Assembly: GCF_001717955.1 (NCBI RefSeq)
Contig: NZ_CP014168.1
Coordinates: 2,575,501-2,639,500, forward strand
DNA: 64,000 bases
Direction of reading: 5' to 3'
Origin: Sphingomonas panacis
GTDB taxonomy: Bacteria; Pseudomonadota; Alphaproteobacteria; Sphingomonadales; Sphingomonadaceae
The position numbers and the translations under genes were made by a program. Under the pieces are notes generated by a model that saw only the letters and a program-made list of their open reading frames with translations, was not told the origin of the DNA and did no database searches. Below are positions 51,078-60,648 of the stretch, piece by piece (position 1 is the stretch's first letter; every line of letters begins with the position of its first letter).

Positions 51078-52813
51078 GCACTTTCCTTGCCCGCCCCCTG
51101 CCGCAGCGCCGGTCGAGCGGTCAGCGCCACGCGCTGATCGCGACCGCGCATGTCCGGCTGATGATCCTGATGCTGTTCCTCGGCGCGGGGTTTCTGGTGG
51201 TGATCGGCAAGATCGCCCTGCTCGGCCTGTTCGGGTCGGCGGCGGATGCGCGCGGTGTCGCGGTCAATCCGGTGGTGCGCAGCGACATCCTCGACCGCAA
51301 CGGCGAGCCGCTTGCGCGAACGATCGACGCCTGGACGGTCGGCGTGCGCCCGCACGAGGTGCTCGGCGACAAGCGCGCGCTCGCCGAGGCTTTGGTCAAG
51401 ATCATGCCGGGGCATGACGCGGACTGGTATTACGCCAAGCTCGGGATGAAGGCGAACTTCACCTATCTGGACCGGCATGCATCGCCGGCTCTGGTCAATT
51501 CGATCCACGATCTCGGCGAGCCTGGCATCGTCTTCGCGCAGGAGCCCGAGCGGCTCTACCCGCAATCGACTCTCGCGGCGCACGCGCTCGGCTATATCGG
51601 GCCGAGCGGGGACGATCCCAACATCGCCGGCCGCGCCGGCATCGAACGCGCCTTCGACGAACGGCTGAGCAGCCCGGCCGAGCGCGGCGTGCCGGTGTCG
51701 CTGTCGCTCGACGCGCGCGTGCAGGCGGCGATGGAGAGCGAACTCGGCCGCGCCATGGTGACGTTCAGCGCCAGGAACGCGACCGGTATCGTGCTCGACG
51801 TGCATACCGGCGAGGTGATCGCGATGGCGTCGCTGCCGGTGTACAACCCCAACAAGATCGGCGGCACCCCCAGCGACGCGCTGCGCAACAATGTGACGCA
51901 GAGCGTGTACGAACTCGGCTCCACCTTCAAGCCGATCACGATGGCGACCGCGATCCAGAGCGGCACCGTTACGTCGATGGCGCGCCGGTTCGATGCGACC
52001 GCGCCGCTCAAGGTCGGTGGCTTCACCATCCACGACGAGCGCGGCGATCCGAAGCGCTGGCTCAACATCCCCGAGACGCTGATCTATTCGTCCAACGTCG
52101 CCACCGCGCGGATCGCGGACGAAATCGGCGCGGCGCGGATGCAGGCGATGTTCCGCCAGCTCGGCTTCGATTCGAAGCCCGAGATCGAGGTGCGCGAAAA
52201 GGCGCATCCGCTGTGGCCGCGCTATTGGGCGCGGACCACGACGATGACGACCGCCTACGGTCACGGCATCGCGATCACGCCGTTGCAACTCGCCAGCGCC
52301 TATGCCGCGCTGGTCAACGGGGGCGTGTGGCGGCCATCGACTCTGCTCAAGGTCGCGCCGGGCCACGCACCGGCCGGGCGGCGCGTGCTGTCGGAACAGA
52401 CCAGCGCGCGGATGCGGCAGCTCCTCCGGCTCGTCTGCCTGTACGGTACCGGGCGCAAGGGCGACGCGCCGGGCTACCGCGTCGGCGGCAAGACCGGCAC
52501 CGCCGAGGCTGCATCGAACGGCGGTTACGATCACTCGCGCAACGTCGCGACCTTCGTCGCCGCCTTCCCGATGGACGCGCCGCGCTATGTTGTGCTGGCG
52601 ATGCTCGATTCGCCGCTCGGCACCAAGGAGACGTTCGGCTGGAAGACGGCGGCGTGGAACGCGGCGCCGGTGGTGGGGCGCGTGATCGCGCGGACCGGCG
52701 CGATGCTCGGCGTGATGCCGGACGCGCGGCGCGAGGTCGATCTCGCCGATCTCCGTCCGATGCTGACCCTCGTCGCGGGCGCCCAGGCGCCGACCGGTGC
52801 GGAGGAACAATGA
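51074..52813 (+). CDS. ftsI: Peptidoglycan D,D-transpeptidase FtsI (PBP3)
   Basis: 579 residues from ATG 51074, overlapping ftsL by 4 bp. A cytoplasmic tail and transmembrane helix (about 30-50) precede the PBP dimer domain (DILDRNGEPLA, residues 71-81). The transpeptidase motifs are STFK (283-286), SSN (339-341) and KTGT (473-476). It cross-links septal peptidoglycan with FtsW. The ATGA overlap couples it to murE. Confidence 0.96.
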   Translation: MSTFLARPLPQRRSSGQRHALIATAHVRLMILMLFLGAGFLVVIGKIALLGLFGSAADARGVAVNPVVRSDILDRNGEPLARTIDAWTVGVRPHEVLGDKRALAEALVKIMPGHDADWYYAKLGMKANFTYLDRHASPALVNSIHDLGEPGIVFAQEPERLYPQSTLAAHALGYIGPSGDDPNIAGRAGIERAFDERLSSPAERGVPVSLSLDARVQAAMESELGRAMVTFSARNATGIVLDVHTGEVIAMASLPVYNPNKIGGTPSDALRNNVTQSVYELGSTFKPITMATAIQSGTVTSMARRFDATAPLKVGGFTIHDERGDPKRWLNIPETLIYSSNVATARIADEIGAARMQAMFRQLGFDSKPEIEVREKAHPLWPRYWARTTTMTTAYGHGIAITPLQLASAYAALVNGGVWRPSTLLKVAPGHAPAGRRVLSEQTSARMRQLLRLVCLYGTGRKGDAPGYRVGGKTGTAEAASNGGYDHSRNVATFVAAFPMDAPRYVVLAMLDSPLGTKETFGWKTAAWNAAPVVGRVIARTGAMLGVMPDARREVDLADLRPMLTLVAGAQAPTGAEEQ

Positions 52814-54225
52814 AGCTATCGGCATTGATTCCCGGCGCGCCCGACGTGCCGGTGACGGGCTTCGCGATCGACCATCGCAAGGTCGCGCCCGGCACGGTGT
52901 TCGGCGCCTTCCCCGGCGCCCGCTTCAACGGCGAGGATTATATCGCAGCGGCAATCGCGAGCGGCGCGGTCGCCGTCGTCGCGCGCCCGGTGGCGAAGGT
53001 CGAGGGGGCGGTGCATGTCGCCGATGCCGAGCCACGCCGCCGATTCGCCCAGCTCGCCGCGCGCTATTTCGCGCCGTTCCCGCCGACCGCGGTGGCGGTG
53101 ACGGGCACCAACGGCAAGACCTCGACCGTCGAGATGGTGCGCCAGCTCTGGCGGATGGCGGGCTTCCACGCCGCGTCGATCGGGACGCTCGGCGTGACCA
53201 CCGCCGACGAGCGCGTGTCGACCGGCCTCACCACGCCCGACATCGTCACCTTCCTGTCCAACGTCGCCGGCCTGGCGCGCGAAGGTGTGACGCACCTCGC
53301 GTTCGAGGCGTCGAGCCACGGCCTCGACCAATATCGCACCGAAGGCGTGCCCTTGACGGCGGCGGCGTTCACCAACCTCAGCCGCGATCACCTCGATTAC
53401 CACGGCACGATGGAGGCGTATCTTGCCGCCAAGCTGCGGCTGTTCGGCGAGGTGCTGACCCCCGGCGCGACAGCGGTGCTGTGGGCTGACGATGCGGCAT
53501 CCGCCGAGGTCGCGCGCGTCGCGCAGGCGCTCGGAATCGCGGTCGTCTCGGTCGGCGTGCAGGGCGAAACGCTGCGCCTCGTCTCGCGCGAACCGACCTT
53601 GCTCGGCCAGACGCTGACCGTCGCGCATGATGGCAAGACCCACCGTGTCACGCTGCCGCTGATCGGCGCCTACCAGGCGGCGAACGCGCTGGTCTCGGCC
53701 GGGCTGGTGATCGCCACCGGCGGCGACGCGACGGCGACGCTCGCCGCGCTCGCCCGGCTCCAGCCGGTGCGCGGGCGGCTCGAACGCGCGGTGATCGCGC
53801 GGAGCGGCGCGCCGGTCTATGTCGATTACGCGCACACCCCCGACGCGCTCGACGCCGCCATCGCCGCGCTGCGCCCGCATGTCGGCGGGCGGCTGATCGT
53901 CGTGTTCGGCGCAGGGGGCGATCGTGATACCGGCAAGCGGATCGACATGGGCCGCGTCGCCGCCGCCAAGGCCGACCATGTTATCGTCACCGACGACAAT
54001 CCGCGCAGTGAAGACCCCGCCGCGATCCGGGCGATGGTGCTGGCCGGCGCGCCCGATGCGGTCGAGATCCGGTCGCGGCGGGAGGCGATCGGCGCCGCGA
54101 TCGCCGGGGCGGGGCCGCAGGATATCGTGCTGATCGCGGGCAAGGGCCATGAGCAGGGCCAGATCGTCGGCGATCTCGTGCTGCCGTTCGACGATGTCAG
54201 CGTGGCGCGCGAGATGGCGGGATGA
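52810..54225 (+). CDS. murE: UDP-N-acetylmuramoyl-L-alanyl-D-glutamate--2,6-diaminopimelate ligase
   Basis: 471 residues. The ATP loop is GTNGKTS (99-105). EASSHGLDQYR, FTNLSRDHLDYHGT, DYAHTPDAL and VTDDNPRSED follow; the DNPR motif (about 396-399) marks meso-diaminopimelate specificity. It adds the third residue of the stem peptide. It is followed by a 121-bp gap filled with an inverted repeat pair before murF. Confidence 0.97.
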   Translation: MKLSALIPGAPDVPVTGFAIDHRKVAPGTVFGAFPGARFNGEDYIAAAIASGAVAVVARPVAKVEGAVHVADAEPRRRFAQLAARYFAPFPPTAVAVTGTNGKTSTVEMVRQLWRMAGFHAASIGTLGVTTADERVSTGLTTPDIVTFLSNVAGLAREGVTHLAFEASSHGLDQYRTEGVPLTAAAFTNLSRDHLDYHGTMEAYLAAKLRLFGEVLTPGATAVLWADDAASAEVARVAQALGIAVVSVGVQGETLRLVSREPTLLGQTLTVAHDGKTHRVTLPLIGAYQAANALVSAGLVIATGGDATATLAALARLQPVRGRLERAVIARSGAPVYVDYAHTPDALDAAIAALRPHVGGRLIVVFGAGGDRDTGKRIDMGRVAAAKADHVIVTDDNPRSEDPAAIRAMVLAGAPDAVEIRSRREAIGAAIAGAGPQDIVLIAGKGHEQGQIVGDLVLPFDDVSVAREMAG

Positions 54226-54245
54226 TGGCCCGACACGCAACAAAA

Positions 54246-54342
54246 TCCCCCTCCCGCGCCCGGGAGGGGTTAGGGGAGGGTATGTCGAAATGCGCTCCGC
54301 CCGGACAGGCCCTCCCCCGACCCCTCCCACAGTTGGGAGGGG
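54246..54342. repeat. Empty inverted repeat pair between murE and murF (REPIN-like)
   Basis: One unit is CCCCTCCCGCGCCCGGGAGG followed by a GGTTAGGGGAGGG tail; its inverted mate has CCCCTCCCAACTGTGGGAGG and a GGTCGGGGGAGGG tail. Hairpins face outward and tails inward with about 30 bp between, resembling family B at 18-19.7 kb. It replaces the usual 4-bp overlap at this junction. Confidence 0.75.
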
Positions 54343-54346
54343 ATAA

Positions 54347-55720
54347 GTGACCCTCTGGACTTCCGCCGAGATCGCCACCGCGACCGGTGGCACCGCGTCC
54401 ACCGACTTCACCGTCTCCGGTGTCGCGTTCGATTCGCGCGAAGTCGGCCCCGGCGACCTGTTCATCGCGCTGAAGGGTGAGGCTACCGACGGCCATCGCT
54501 TCCTCGACCAGTGCTTCGCGCAAGGCGCAGCCGGCGCGATCGTCAGCGCCGACACCGCGCACCCGCACGTTCGCGTCGCCGATACGACCGCAGCGCTGGA
54601 AGCGCTCGCCCGCGCGTCGCGTGCGCGCACGCACGCGAAGATCATCGGCGTCACCGGCTCGGTCGGCAAGACCGGCACCAAGGAAGCGCTGTTCGCCGCG
54701 CTCGATCGTGGCGCGCGGGGCCAAGCGCATCGCTCTGTCAAAAGCTACAACAACCATACCGGCGTGCCGCTGAGCCTCGCGCGGATGCCCGCGCAGAGCC
54801 GTTTCGGCGTGTTCGAAATGGGCATGAACCATTCTGGCGAACTCGCCGCGCTCACCCGCATCGTGCGCCCGCATATCGCCTTGGTGACGGCGATTGCGCC
54901 CGCGCACACCGCCTTCTTCTCGGGAGAGGCCGCGATCGCCGACGCCAAGGGCGAGATCTTCCAGGGCCTCGAACCCGGCGGCACCGCGATCATCCCGTTC
55001 GACAGCCCGCACCGCGACCGGCTGATCGCCGCCGCCGCGCCTTACGCCGCGCACATCGTCACCTTCGGCTCGGGCGTGGGCGCCGATGTCCGCGCGATCG
55101 AGACGATGCCGGTCGCCTCGGGCGGCACGTTCGTCACCGCGCGGCTCGGGGAGAGCGAACTCAATTACACGATCAGCCAGCCCGGCGCGCATTGGGTGTC
55201 GAACACGCTCGCGGTGCTGGCGGCGGTGCGCGCGGCGGGCGGCGACCTCGCGCTCGCCGGTCTCGCGCTTGCCGAGATGGAGGGGCTGACGGGTCGCGGC
55301 GCGCGCTTCACCGTTCCGGTCGGTGCGGGCGAAGCGCTGGTGATCGACGAAAGCTACAACGCCAATCCCTCGTCGATGCGCGCCACGCTGGCGGTGCTGG
55401 CGCAGCAGGACGCAACCCGCAAACTCGTCGTGCTCGGCGAGATGCGCGAGTTGGGCGCGGATAGCGACGCCTATCACGCTGCGCTTGCCGGGCCGATCCG
55501 CGCGGCGGGCGTCGAGACGGGCATATTGGTCGGTGAATCCATGCGCGCGCTTTCGAACGCGCTTGAGGGGCAGGGCGATTTCGTCCATGTGCCCGACGCC
55601 GCAGCCGCGCAGCGGAGCCTCCGGGCGCTGCTCGCGCCGGGCGATGCGGTTCTCATCAAGGGTTCGAACGGCGTGGGGTTGTCGGCGGTGGTCGCGGCCT
55701 TGCGGAGCGGGATTGGGTAA
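54347..55720 (+). CDS. murF: UDP-N-acetylmuramoyl-tripeptide--D-alanyl-D-alanine ligase
   Basis: 457 residues from GTG 54347. The ATP loop is GVTGSVGKTGTKE (about 101-113). KSYNNHTGVPLSLARMP, FEMGMNHSGE, APAHTAFF and IDESYNANPSSMRATL (about 330) follow. It adds D-Ala-D-Ala to the UDP-MurNAc-tripeptide. The stop abuts the mraY ATG. Confidence 0.96.
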   Translation: MTLWTSAEIATATGGTASTDFTVSGVAFDSREVGPGDLFIALKGEATDGHRFLDQCFAQGAAGAIVSADTAHPHVRVADTTAALEALARASRARTHAKIIGVTGSVGKTGTKEALFAALDRGARGQAHRSVKSYNNHTGVPLSLARMPAQSRFGVFEMGMNHSGELAALTRIVRPHIALVTAIAPAHTAFFSGEAAIADAKGEIFQGLEPGGTAIIPFDSPHRDRLIAAAAPYAAHIVTFGSGVGADVRAIETMPVASGGTFVTARLGESELNYTISQPGAHWVSNTLAVLAAVRAAGGDLALAGLALAEMEGLTGRGARFTVPVGAGEALVIDESYNANPSSMRATLAVLAQQDATRKLVVLGEMRELGADSDAYHAALAGPIRAAGVETGILVGESMRALSNALEGQGDFVHVPDAAAAQRSLRALLAPGDAVLIKGSNGVGLSAVVAALRSGIG

Positions 55721-56791
55721 ATGTTCTATTTCATCGCCGAGCTGTTCCACTTCCACGGCGGTTGGAACCTGTTTCGCTACCTCAGCTTCCGTACCGGCGC
55801 GGCGGTGGCGACCGCGCTGTTCCTCGGGCTGCTGATCGGTCCGCGCTTCATCGGCTGGCTACGCATTCGACAGGGCAAGGGGCAGCCAATCCGGCTCGAC
55901 GGCCCGCAATCGCATTTCGCCAAGCGCGGTACGCCGACGATGGGCGGGCTGATGATCCTCACCAGCCTCGTCGTGTCGGTGCTGCTGTGGATGGACCTGT
56001 CGAACCCGTTCGTCTGGGCCTGCACCTTCGTGACTTTGGGCTTCGGGGCGATCGGCTTCCTCGACGATTACGACAAGGTCCGCAAGGCGAGCACGGCGGG
56101 CGTCTCGGGCCGCGTGCGGCTGCTCGGCGAATTCGCCATCGCGATCGCGGCGAGCGCGATGATCGTCCATCAGAACGGCACGCATCTGTATCTGCCGTTC
56201 GTCACCGGAATCTCGATCGATCTCGGCTATTTCTACATCCTGTTCGCGGCGTTCACGATCGTCGCGTTCGGCAATGCGGTGAATTTGACCGACGGGCTCG
56301 ACGGGCTCGCGACCATGCCGGTCATCATCGCGGCGGTGGCGTTCATGCTGATCGCGTATCTCGCCGGCAACGCCAAGTTCGCAACGTATCTCGGCATCCC
56401 GCATGTGTTCGGCGCGGGCGAACTGGCGATCTTCTGCGGCGGGATCGTCGGCGCGGGGCTGGCGTTCCTGTGGTTCAACGCGCCCCCGGCGGCGGTGTTC
56501 ATGGGCGATACGGGCAGTCTCGCGCTCGGCGGCGCGCTTGGCGCGATCGCGGTGACGGCGCATCACGAAATCGTGCTCGGCATCATCGGTGGGCTGTTCG
56601 TGGTCGAGGCGATGTCGGTCATCATCCAGGTGTTCTGGTACAAGCGCACCGGCAAGCGCGTGTTCCGCATGGCGCCGATCCACCACCATTTCGAGCAGCT
56701 CGGCTGGGCCGAATCGACCGTCGTCGTGCGTTTCTGGATCGTCGCGCTGGTGCTGGCGCTGGCCGGCCTTTCGACGCTGAAATTGCGGTGA
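55721..56791 (+). CDS. mraY: Phospho-N-acetylmuramoyl-pentapeptide-transferase
   Basis: 356 residues with about 10 transmembrane helices. Diagnostic motifs are [22 protein letters not shown] (the DDxxK-type pair), [28 protein letters not shown] and the histidine-rich [13 protein letters not shown]. It makes lipid I from UDP-MurNAc-pentapeptide and undecaprenyl phosphate at the inner membrane. Confidence 0.97.
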   Translation: MFYFIAELFHFHGGWNLFRYLSFRTGAAVATALFLGLLIGPRFIGWLRIRQGKGQPIRLDGPQSHFAKRGTPTMGGLMILTSLVVSVLLWMDLSNPFVWACTFVTLGFGAIGFLDDYDKVRKASTAGVSGRVRLLGEFAIAIAASAMIVHQNGTHLYLPFVTGISIDLGYFYILFAAFTIVAFGNAVNLTDGLDGLATMPVIIAAVAFMLIAYLAGNAKFATYLGIPHVFGAGELAIFCGGIVGAGLAFLWFNAPPAAVFMGDTGSLALGGALGAIAVTAHHEIVLGIIGGLFVVEAMSVIIQVFWYKRTGKRVFRMAPIHHHFEQLGWAESTVVVRFWIVALVLALAGLSTLKLR

Positions 56792-56814
56792 AGGCGATGC
56801 GGATCGCAGCGCCA

Positions 56815-56895
56815 TCACCGCATCCCCGCGCAGGGGGGGATCCAGAGCCACAAGCGGCAACGCCCGTGGCTCTGGCCTCCCGCTTTCGCGGGAGC
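56815..56895. repeat. Family-C repeat between mraY and murD
   Basis: Arms GGATCCAGAGCCA and TGGCTCTGG, plus an outer CCTCCCGCTTTCGCGGGAG hairpin. It matches repeats at 15671 and 62256. It occupies the 112-bp gap in the dcw operon. Confidence 0.75.
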
Positions 56896-56903
56896 ACGGA
56901 AAC

Positions 56904-58280
56904 ATGATCGCAAGCCCCGCCTGGCGCGGCAAACGCTTCGCGGTGCTGGGGCTGGCAAGGTCCGGCGCAGCGACTGTGCGCGCGCTGCTGGCGGGCGGGG
57001 CTGAGGTTGTGGCGTGGGATTCGGATGCGGCGAAGCGGGATGCGCTTTCTCCCCTCAGGGGAGAGGGGCAGTCCAGCAGCGCAACGCTTCCTACTGCCCT
57101 TCTCCCGACCTCGCTGCGCTCGGCCACCCTCTCCCCGCAAGGGGGGAGAGGGAGTCTGTCATTCGCCGATCCCGAAGCCATCGATCTCACCGGCTTCGAC
57201 GGCCTGATCGTCTCTCCCGGCGTCCCGCTCAACCGTCACCCGGTCGCCGCCAAAGCGCGCGCGGCAGGCATTCCCATCATCGGCGACATTGAGCTGTTCG
57301 CGCAGGCCCGCGCAACGCTCCCGGCGCACAAGGTCGTCGGCATCACCGGCACAAACGGCAAGTCCACCACCACCGCGCTGATCCACCATATCCTGCAAAT
57401 CGCCGGCGTGCCGAGCCTGATGGGTGGCAACATCGGCCTCCCCATTCTCGCACAGGAACCGCTGCCGGAAGGTGGCGTGTACGTGCTCGAACTGTCGAGT
57501 TATCAGATCGATCTGACCTGCAGCCTCGACTGCGATGTCGCGGTGCTGCTCAACATCACCCCTGACCATCTCGACCGCTATGACGGCTTCGAAGGCTATG
57601 CCGCCTCGAAGGCGCGGCTGTTCGCGATGCAGGCGCCCGGCCACGCGGCGGTGATCGGCATCGACGACGCCGCCTCGGCGGCAATCGCGCGCAGCCTCGC
57701 ACCCGACATCCTCACCAAGATCGAGCCCGGCGAGATGGACCAGTCGCGCTGGCCGTCGCTGCAAGGTCCGCACAACGCCCAGAACGCACTCGCCGCAATC
57801 GCGACGTGCGAGGCGCTGGGCATTTCGGACGAGGCGATCGAAGCCGGGCTGGCCAGCTTCACCGGCCTCCCCCACCGCATGGAGCGGATCGCCACCCGCG
57901 ATGGCGTCGCCTTCGTCAACGACAGCAAGGCCACCAACCCCGAAAGCACCGCGCCGGCGCTCGCCGCGTTCGATCGCATCCACTGGATCGTCGGCGGCAA
58001 GGCCAAGGGCGCCGATCTCGACGCCTGCCGCCCGCATTTCGGCCATGTCGCGCGCGCTTATACGATCGGCGAGGCCGGACCCGCGTTCGCGGCACTCCTG
58101 CGCGACACCATGCCGGTGGAGGAGGTGGGCACGCTCGCCGCCGCCGTCGCAAGCGCCGCCGCCAACGCCAGGCCCGGCGATACCGTGCTGCTCTCCCCCG
58201 CTTGCGCATCGTTCGACCAGTTCCGCGATTTCGAACAGCGCGGCGACGCCTTCCGCGCCGCTGTCGAGGCGCTCAGGTGA
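56904..58280 (+). CDS. murD: UDP-N-acetylmuramoylalanine--D-glutamate ligase with in-frame repeat insertion
   Basis: 458 residues. The N-terminal Rossmann-like domain has RFAVLGLARSGAATVRALL, then an unusual segment at residues 48-86 encoded by a palindromic repeat. LIVSPGVPLN, the ATP loop VGITGTNGKSTTTALI, MGGNIGLPI, ELSSYQIDLT, NITPDHLDRY, GLPHRMERI, FVNDSKATNPEST and LLSPACASFDQF follow. All catalytic motifs are intact, so the enzyme should work despite the extra loop. It adds D-Glu to UDP-MurNAc-L-Ala. It is about 15-20 residues longer than typical MurD. It overlaps ftsW by 4 bp. Confidence 0.96.
   Translation: MIASPAWRGKRFAVLGLARSGAATVRALLAGGAEVVAWDSDAAKRDALSPLRGEGQSSSATLPTALLPTSLRSATLSPQGGRGSLSFADPEAIDLTGFDGLIVSPGVPLNRHPVAAKARAAGIPIIGDIELFAQARATLPAHKVVGITGTNGKSTTTALIHHILQIAGVPSLMGGNIGLPILAQEPLPEGGVYVLELSSYQIDLTCSLDCDVAVLLNITPDHLDRYDGFEGYAASKARLFAMQAPGHAAVIGIDDAASAAIARSLAPDILTKIEPGEMDQSRWPSLQGPHNAQNALAAIATCEALGISDEAIEAGLASFTGLPHRMERIATRDGVAFVNDSKATNPESTAPALAAFDRIHWIVGGKAKGADLDACRPHFGHVARAYTIGEAGPAFAALLRDTMPVEEVGTLAAAVASAAANARPGDTVLLSPACASFDQFRDFEQRGDAFRAAVEALR
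57046..57158. repeat. Inverted palindromic repeat pair inserted in murD
   Basis: The first unit is TCTCCCCTCAGGGGAGAGGG followed by a GCAGT tail; the inverted mate near 57095-57158 has CTCTCCCCGCAAGGGGGGAG. Hairpins face outward, as in the other pairs. The whole repeat is read through in frame and encodes about 39 residues of MurD, rich in Ser, Leu and Arg. Confidence 0.8.
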
Positions 58281-59491
58281 GCGAGAAGAAGACCTCCTTG
58301 TGGAAGCGCATGCAGGGCAGCGGCGGCCGGTCGGACCGGTCGTGGCTCGGCATGTGGTTCTGGGACATCGACCGCGTGCTGCTGCTGCTCGTGCTGCTGC
58401 TGATCGGCGTCGGTGTGATCGCGGTCGGCTCCGCCTCGCCCTCGGCAGCACAGCGCTATTCGGACGAGAAGCACCATATCGCGCCGCTCTATTATCTGTG
58501 GTGGCAGCTCGCCTGGGTGAGTGTGTCGATCCCGGTGATGCTGCTGATCTCGATGCTGCCGGTCGCGGTGGCGCGGCGGCTCGCTTTGTTTGGCGCGGTC
58601 GCCTTCCTGATCGCGCTGGCGGCGGTGCCGTTCATCGGCGTGTCGAAGAACGGCGCGACGCGCTGGCTCAATCTCGGCGTATCGCTGCTCCAGCCCTCCG
58701 AGTTCCTCAAGCCGTTCTTCATCGTCACGGTCGCGTGGGTCTTGTCGATGCGCGCGCAGGATGATGCGCTGCCGGTGGTGTTCATCACCGGCGCCTTCAC
58801 CGCGCTGGTTGGCGTGCTGCTGATGCTCCAGCCCGATTTCGGCCAGACGATCGTGTTCATCTCGGTATGGTTCGCGCTGCTGATGATCTCGGGCACCTCG
58901 ACCAAGGTGATCCTCGGACTGATCGCGCTCGCGCCAGCAGGCCTCGTTTCGGCCTATTTTTTCTATGCGACCGCGCAGAAGCGCATCAACGCCTTCCTCT
59001 TCCCCGATGCCGAAGGGGAGGGCGCGCAGGACCATTTCCAGACCAACGCCGCGCACGCGACGATCACCCACGGCGGCTGGCGCGGCACCGGCCCGGCTGG
59101 CGGCACGATGAAGTTCCGGCTGCCCGAGGGGCATACCGACTATATCTTCTCGGTGATCGGCGAGGAATTCGGGTTGATCGCGTGCATGATCATCGCTTTG
59201 CTGTTCTTCGCGATCGTGGTGCGCGTGTTCGTCAAACTGCTCGATGAACTCGACGAATTCCGCCTGTTCGCCGCCGCTGGCCTCGCCACGCAGTTCGGCG
59301 TGCAGGCGCTGATCTCGATGGCGGTCAACACCGGCCTGGCCCCGTCAAAGGGCATGACCTTGCCGTTCATCAGCTATGGCGGATCGTCGCTCGTCGCACT
59401 GTCGGCGGGAATGGGCTTGCTGCTGGCGTTCACCCGGCGCAATCCGTTCGTGTTACGATCCCCGTATATCGCCAAATGGAGCGGCGCATGA
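58277..59491 (+). CDS. ftsW: Peptidoglycan glycosyltransferase FtsW
   Basis: 404 residues from GTG 58277. It is a SEDS family membrane protein with about 10 helices. It contains GATRWLNLGVSLLQPSEFLKP, LLMLQPDFGQTIVF, the periplasmic loop with conserved Asp in TDYIFSVIGEEFGL, and PFISYGGSSLVAL. It polymerises septal glycan with FtsI. It overlaps murD and murG by 4 bp each. Confidence 0.96.
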   Translation: MSEKKTSLWKRMQGSGGRSDRSWLGMWFWDIDRVLLLLVLLLIGVGVIAVGSASPSAAQRYSDEKHHIAPLYYLWWQLAWVSVSIPVMLLISMLPVAVARRLALFGAVAFLIALAAVPFIGVSKNGATRWLNLGVSLLQPSEFLKPFFIVTVAWVLSMRAQDDALPVVFITGAFTALVGVLLMLQPDFGQTIVFISVWFALLMISGTSTKVILGLIALAPAGLVSAYFFYATAQKRINAFLFPDAEGEGAQDHFQTNAAHATITHGGWRGTGPAGGTMKFRLPEGHTDYIFSVIGEEFGLIACMIIALLFFAIVVRVFVKLLDELDEFRLFAAAGLATQFGVQALISMAVNTGLAPSKGMTLPFISYGGSSLVALSAGMGLLLAFTRRNPFVLRSPYIAKWSGA

Positions 59492-60648
59492 GCAAACCCC
59501 GTCACTTCGTCCTCGCCGCCGGCGGGACGGGCGGCCACATGGTCCCGGCAGCGGCGCTCGCCGCCGAGCTGATCCGGCGCGGCCATTATGTCGCGTTGGT
59601 CAGCGACGAGCGCGGCGTGCGCTTCCCCGATCTGTTCGAGGGCATCCAGACCCATATCCTGCCGGCTGGCCGGCTCGGCGGTGGCCCGCTCGGCTATTAC
59701 CGCGCCGCGCGTGAGATGTGGCGCGGTCGTGCGATGGCGATCGAATTGTACAAGACCTTCCGTCCGGCGGCGGTGATCGGCTTCGGCGGCTATCCCGCGC
59801 TGCCCGCGCTGCTGGCCGCGTTCAACCAGAAGATCCCGACCGCGATCCACGAGCAGAATGCAGTGCTCGGCCGAGTCAACCGGCTGGTCGCGGGCAAGGT
59901 CGACGCGATCGCCACCTCCTACGCCAAGGTCGAGCGGCTGAAGGAAAGCCTCAACGACAAGACGCATTTGGTCGGCAATCCGGTGCGCGATTCGGTCATC
60001 GCGATCCGCGCCAAGCCCTATCCTTTGCTTGAGGAAGACGGCATCTTCCGCGTGCTGGTGACCGGCGGCAGTCAGGGCGCGAGCGTGCTGAGCAAGGTCG
60101 TGCCCGAGGGGCTGGCGATGCTCCCGGTCGCGTTCCGCCGTCGCTTGCAGGTGACTCATCAGGCGCGCGTCGAGGATATCGAGGCGTGCCGTGCCAAATA
60201 TAAGGAACTCGACATCGCTGCCGATCTCGCCACCTATTTGCCCGATCTGCCTGAGCATCTCGCGTGGTCCCATCTGGTGATCGCGCGCGCGGGCGCCTCG
60301 ACGCTGTCGGAACTGACCTGCGCCGGCCGCCCCGCCATCCTCGTGCCGTTGCCGAGCGCGACCGACGACCACCAGACCGTCAATGCGCGCGAGATGACGC
60401 TGGCCGGCGGCGCACGCACGATCGACCAGCGCGCGTTCACGCCAGTCGAACTCGCCAAGCAGATGCAGCGGCTCGGGCTCGATCCAGCCGCGCTCCAGAA
60501 CGCCGCCGTGCGCGCACGCGGCTGCGGCCGGCCCGACGCCGCGCGCGACCTCGCCGATCTGGTCGAGAGCCTCGGCGAGACCAACGGCGACCTGCCGATC
60601 GGCGTGCCGCTCCCCGCACAATTCCGGGAAAAGGCGGCGTTTGCATGA
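59488..60648 (+). CDS. murG: UDP-N-acetylglucosamine--N-acetylmuramyl-(pentapeptide) pyrophosphoryl-undecaprenol N-acetylglucosamine transferase
   Basis: 386 residues from ATG 59488, chosen over ATG 59476 because it forms the ATGA overlap with ftsW. It has the GGTGGH loop (residues 12-17), the [15 protein letters not shown] segment, an [13 protein letters not shown] motif, [16 protein letters not shown] and [30 protein letters not shown]. The GT28-family enzyme converts lipid I to lipid II. Confidence 0.96.
   Translation: MSKPRHFVLAAGGTGGHMVPAAALAAELIRRGHYVALVSDERGVRFPDLFEGIQTHILPAGRLGGGPLGYYRAAREMWRGRAMAIELYKTFRPAAVIGFGGYPALPALLAAFNQKIPTAIHEQNAVLGRVNRLVAGKVDAIATSYAKVERLKESLNDKTHLVGNPVRDSVIAIRAKPYPLLEEDGIFRVLVTGGSQGASVLSKVVPEGLAMLPVAFRRRLQVTHQARVEDIEACRAKYKELDIAADLATYLPDLPEHLAWSHLVIARAGASTLSELTCAGRPAILVPLPSATDDHQTVNAREMTLAGGARTIDQRAFTPVELAKQMQRLGLDPAALQNAAVRARGCGRPDAARDLADLVESLGETNGDLPIGVPLPAQFREKAAFA

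Noticed and set aside
54246..57158. Repeat clusters as a CRISPR array
   Set aside because: Units are palindromic, paired and inverted, not regularly spaced direct repeats with unique spacers, and no cas genes are present.
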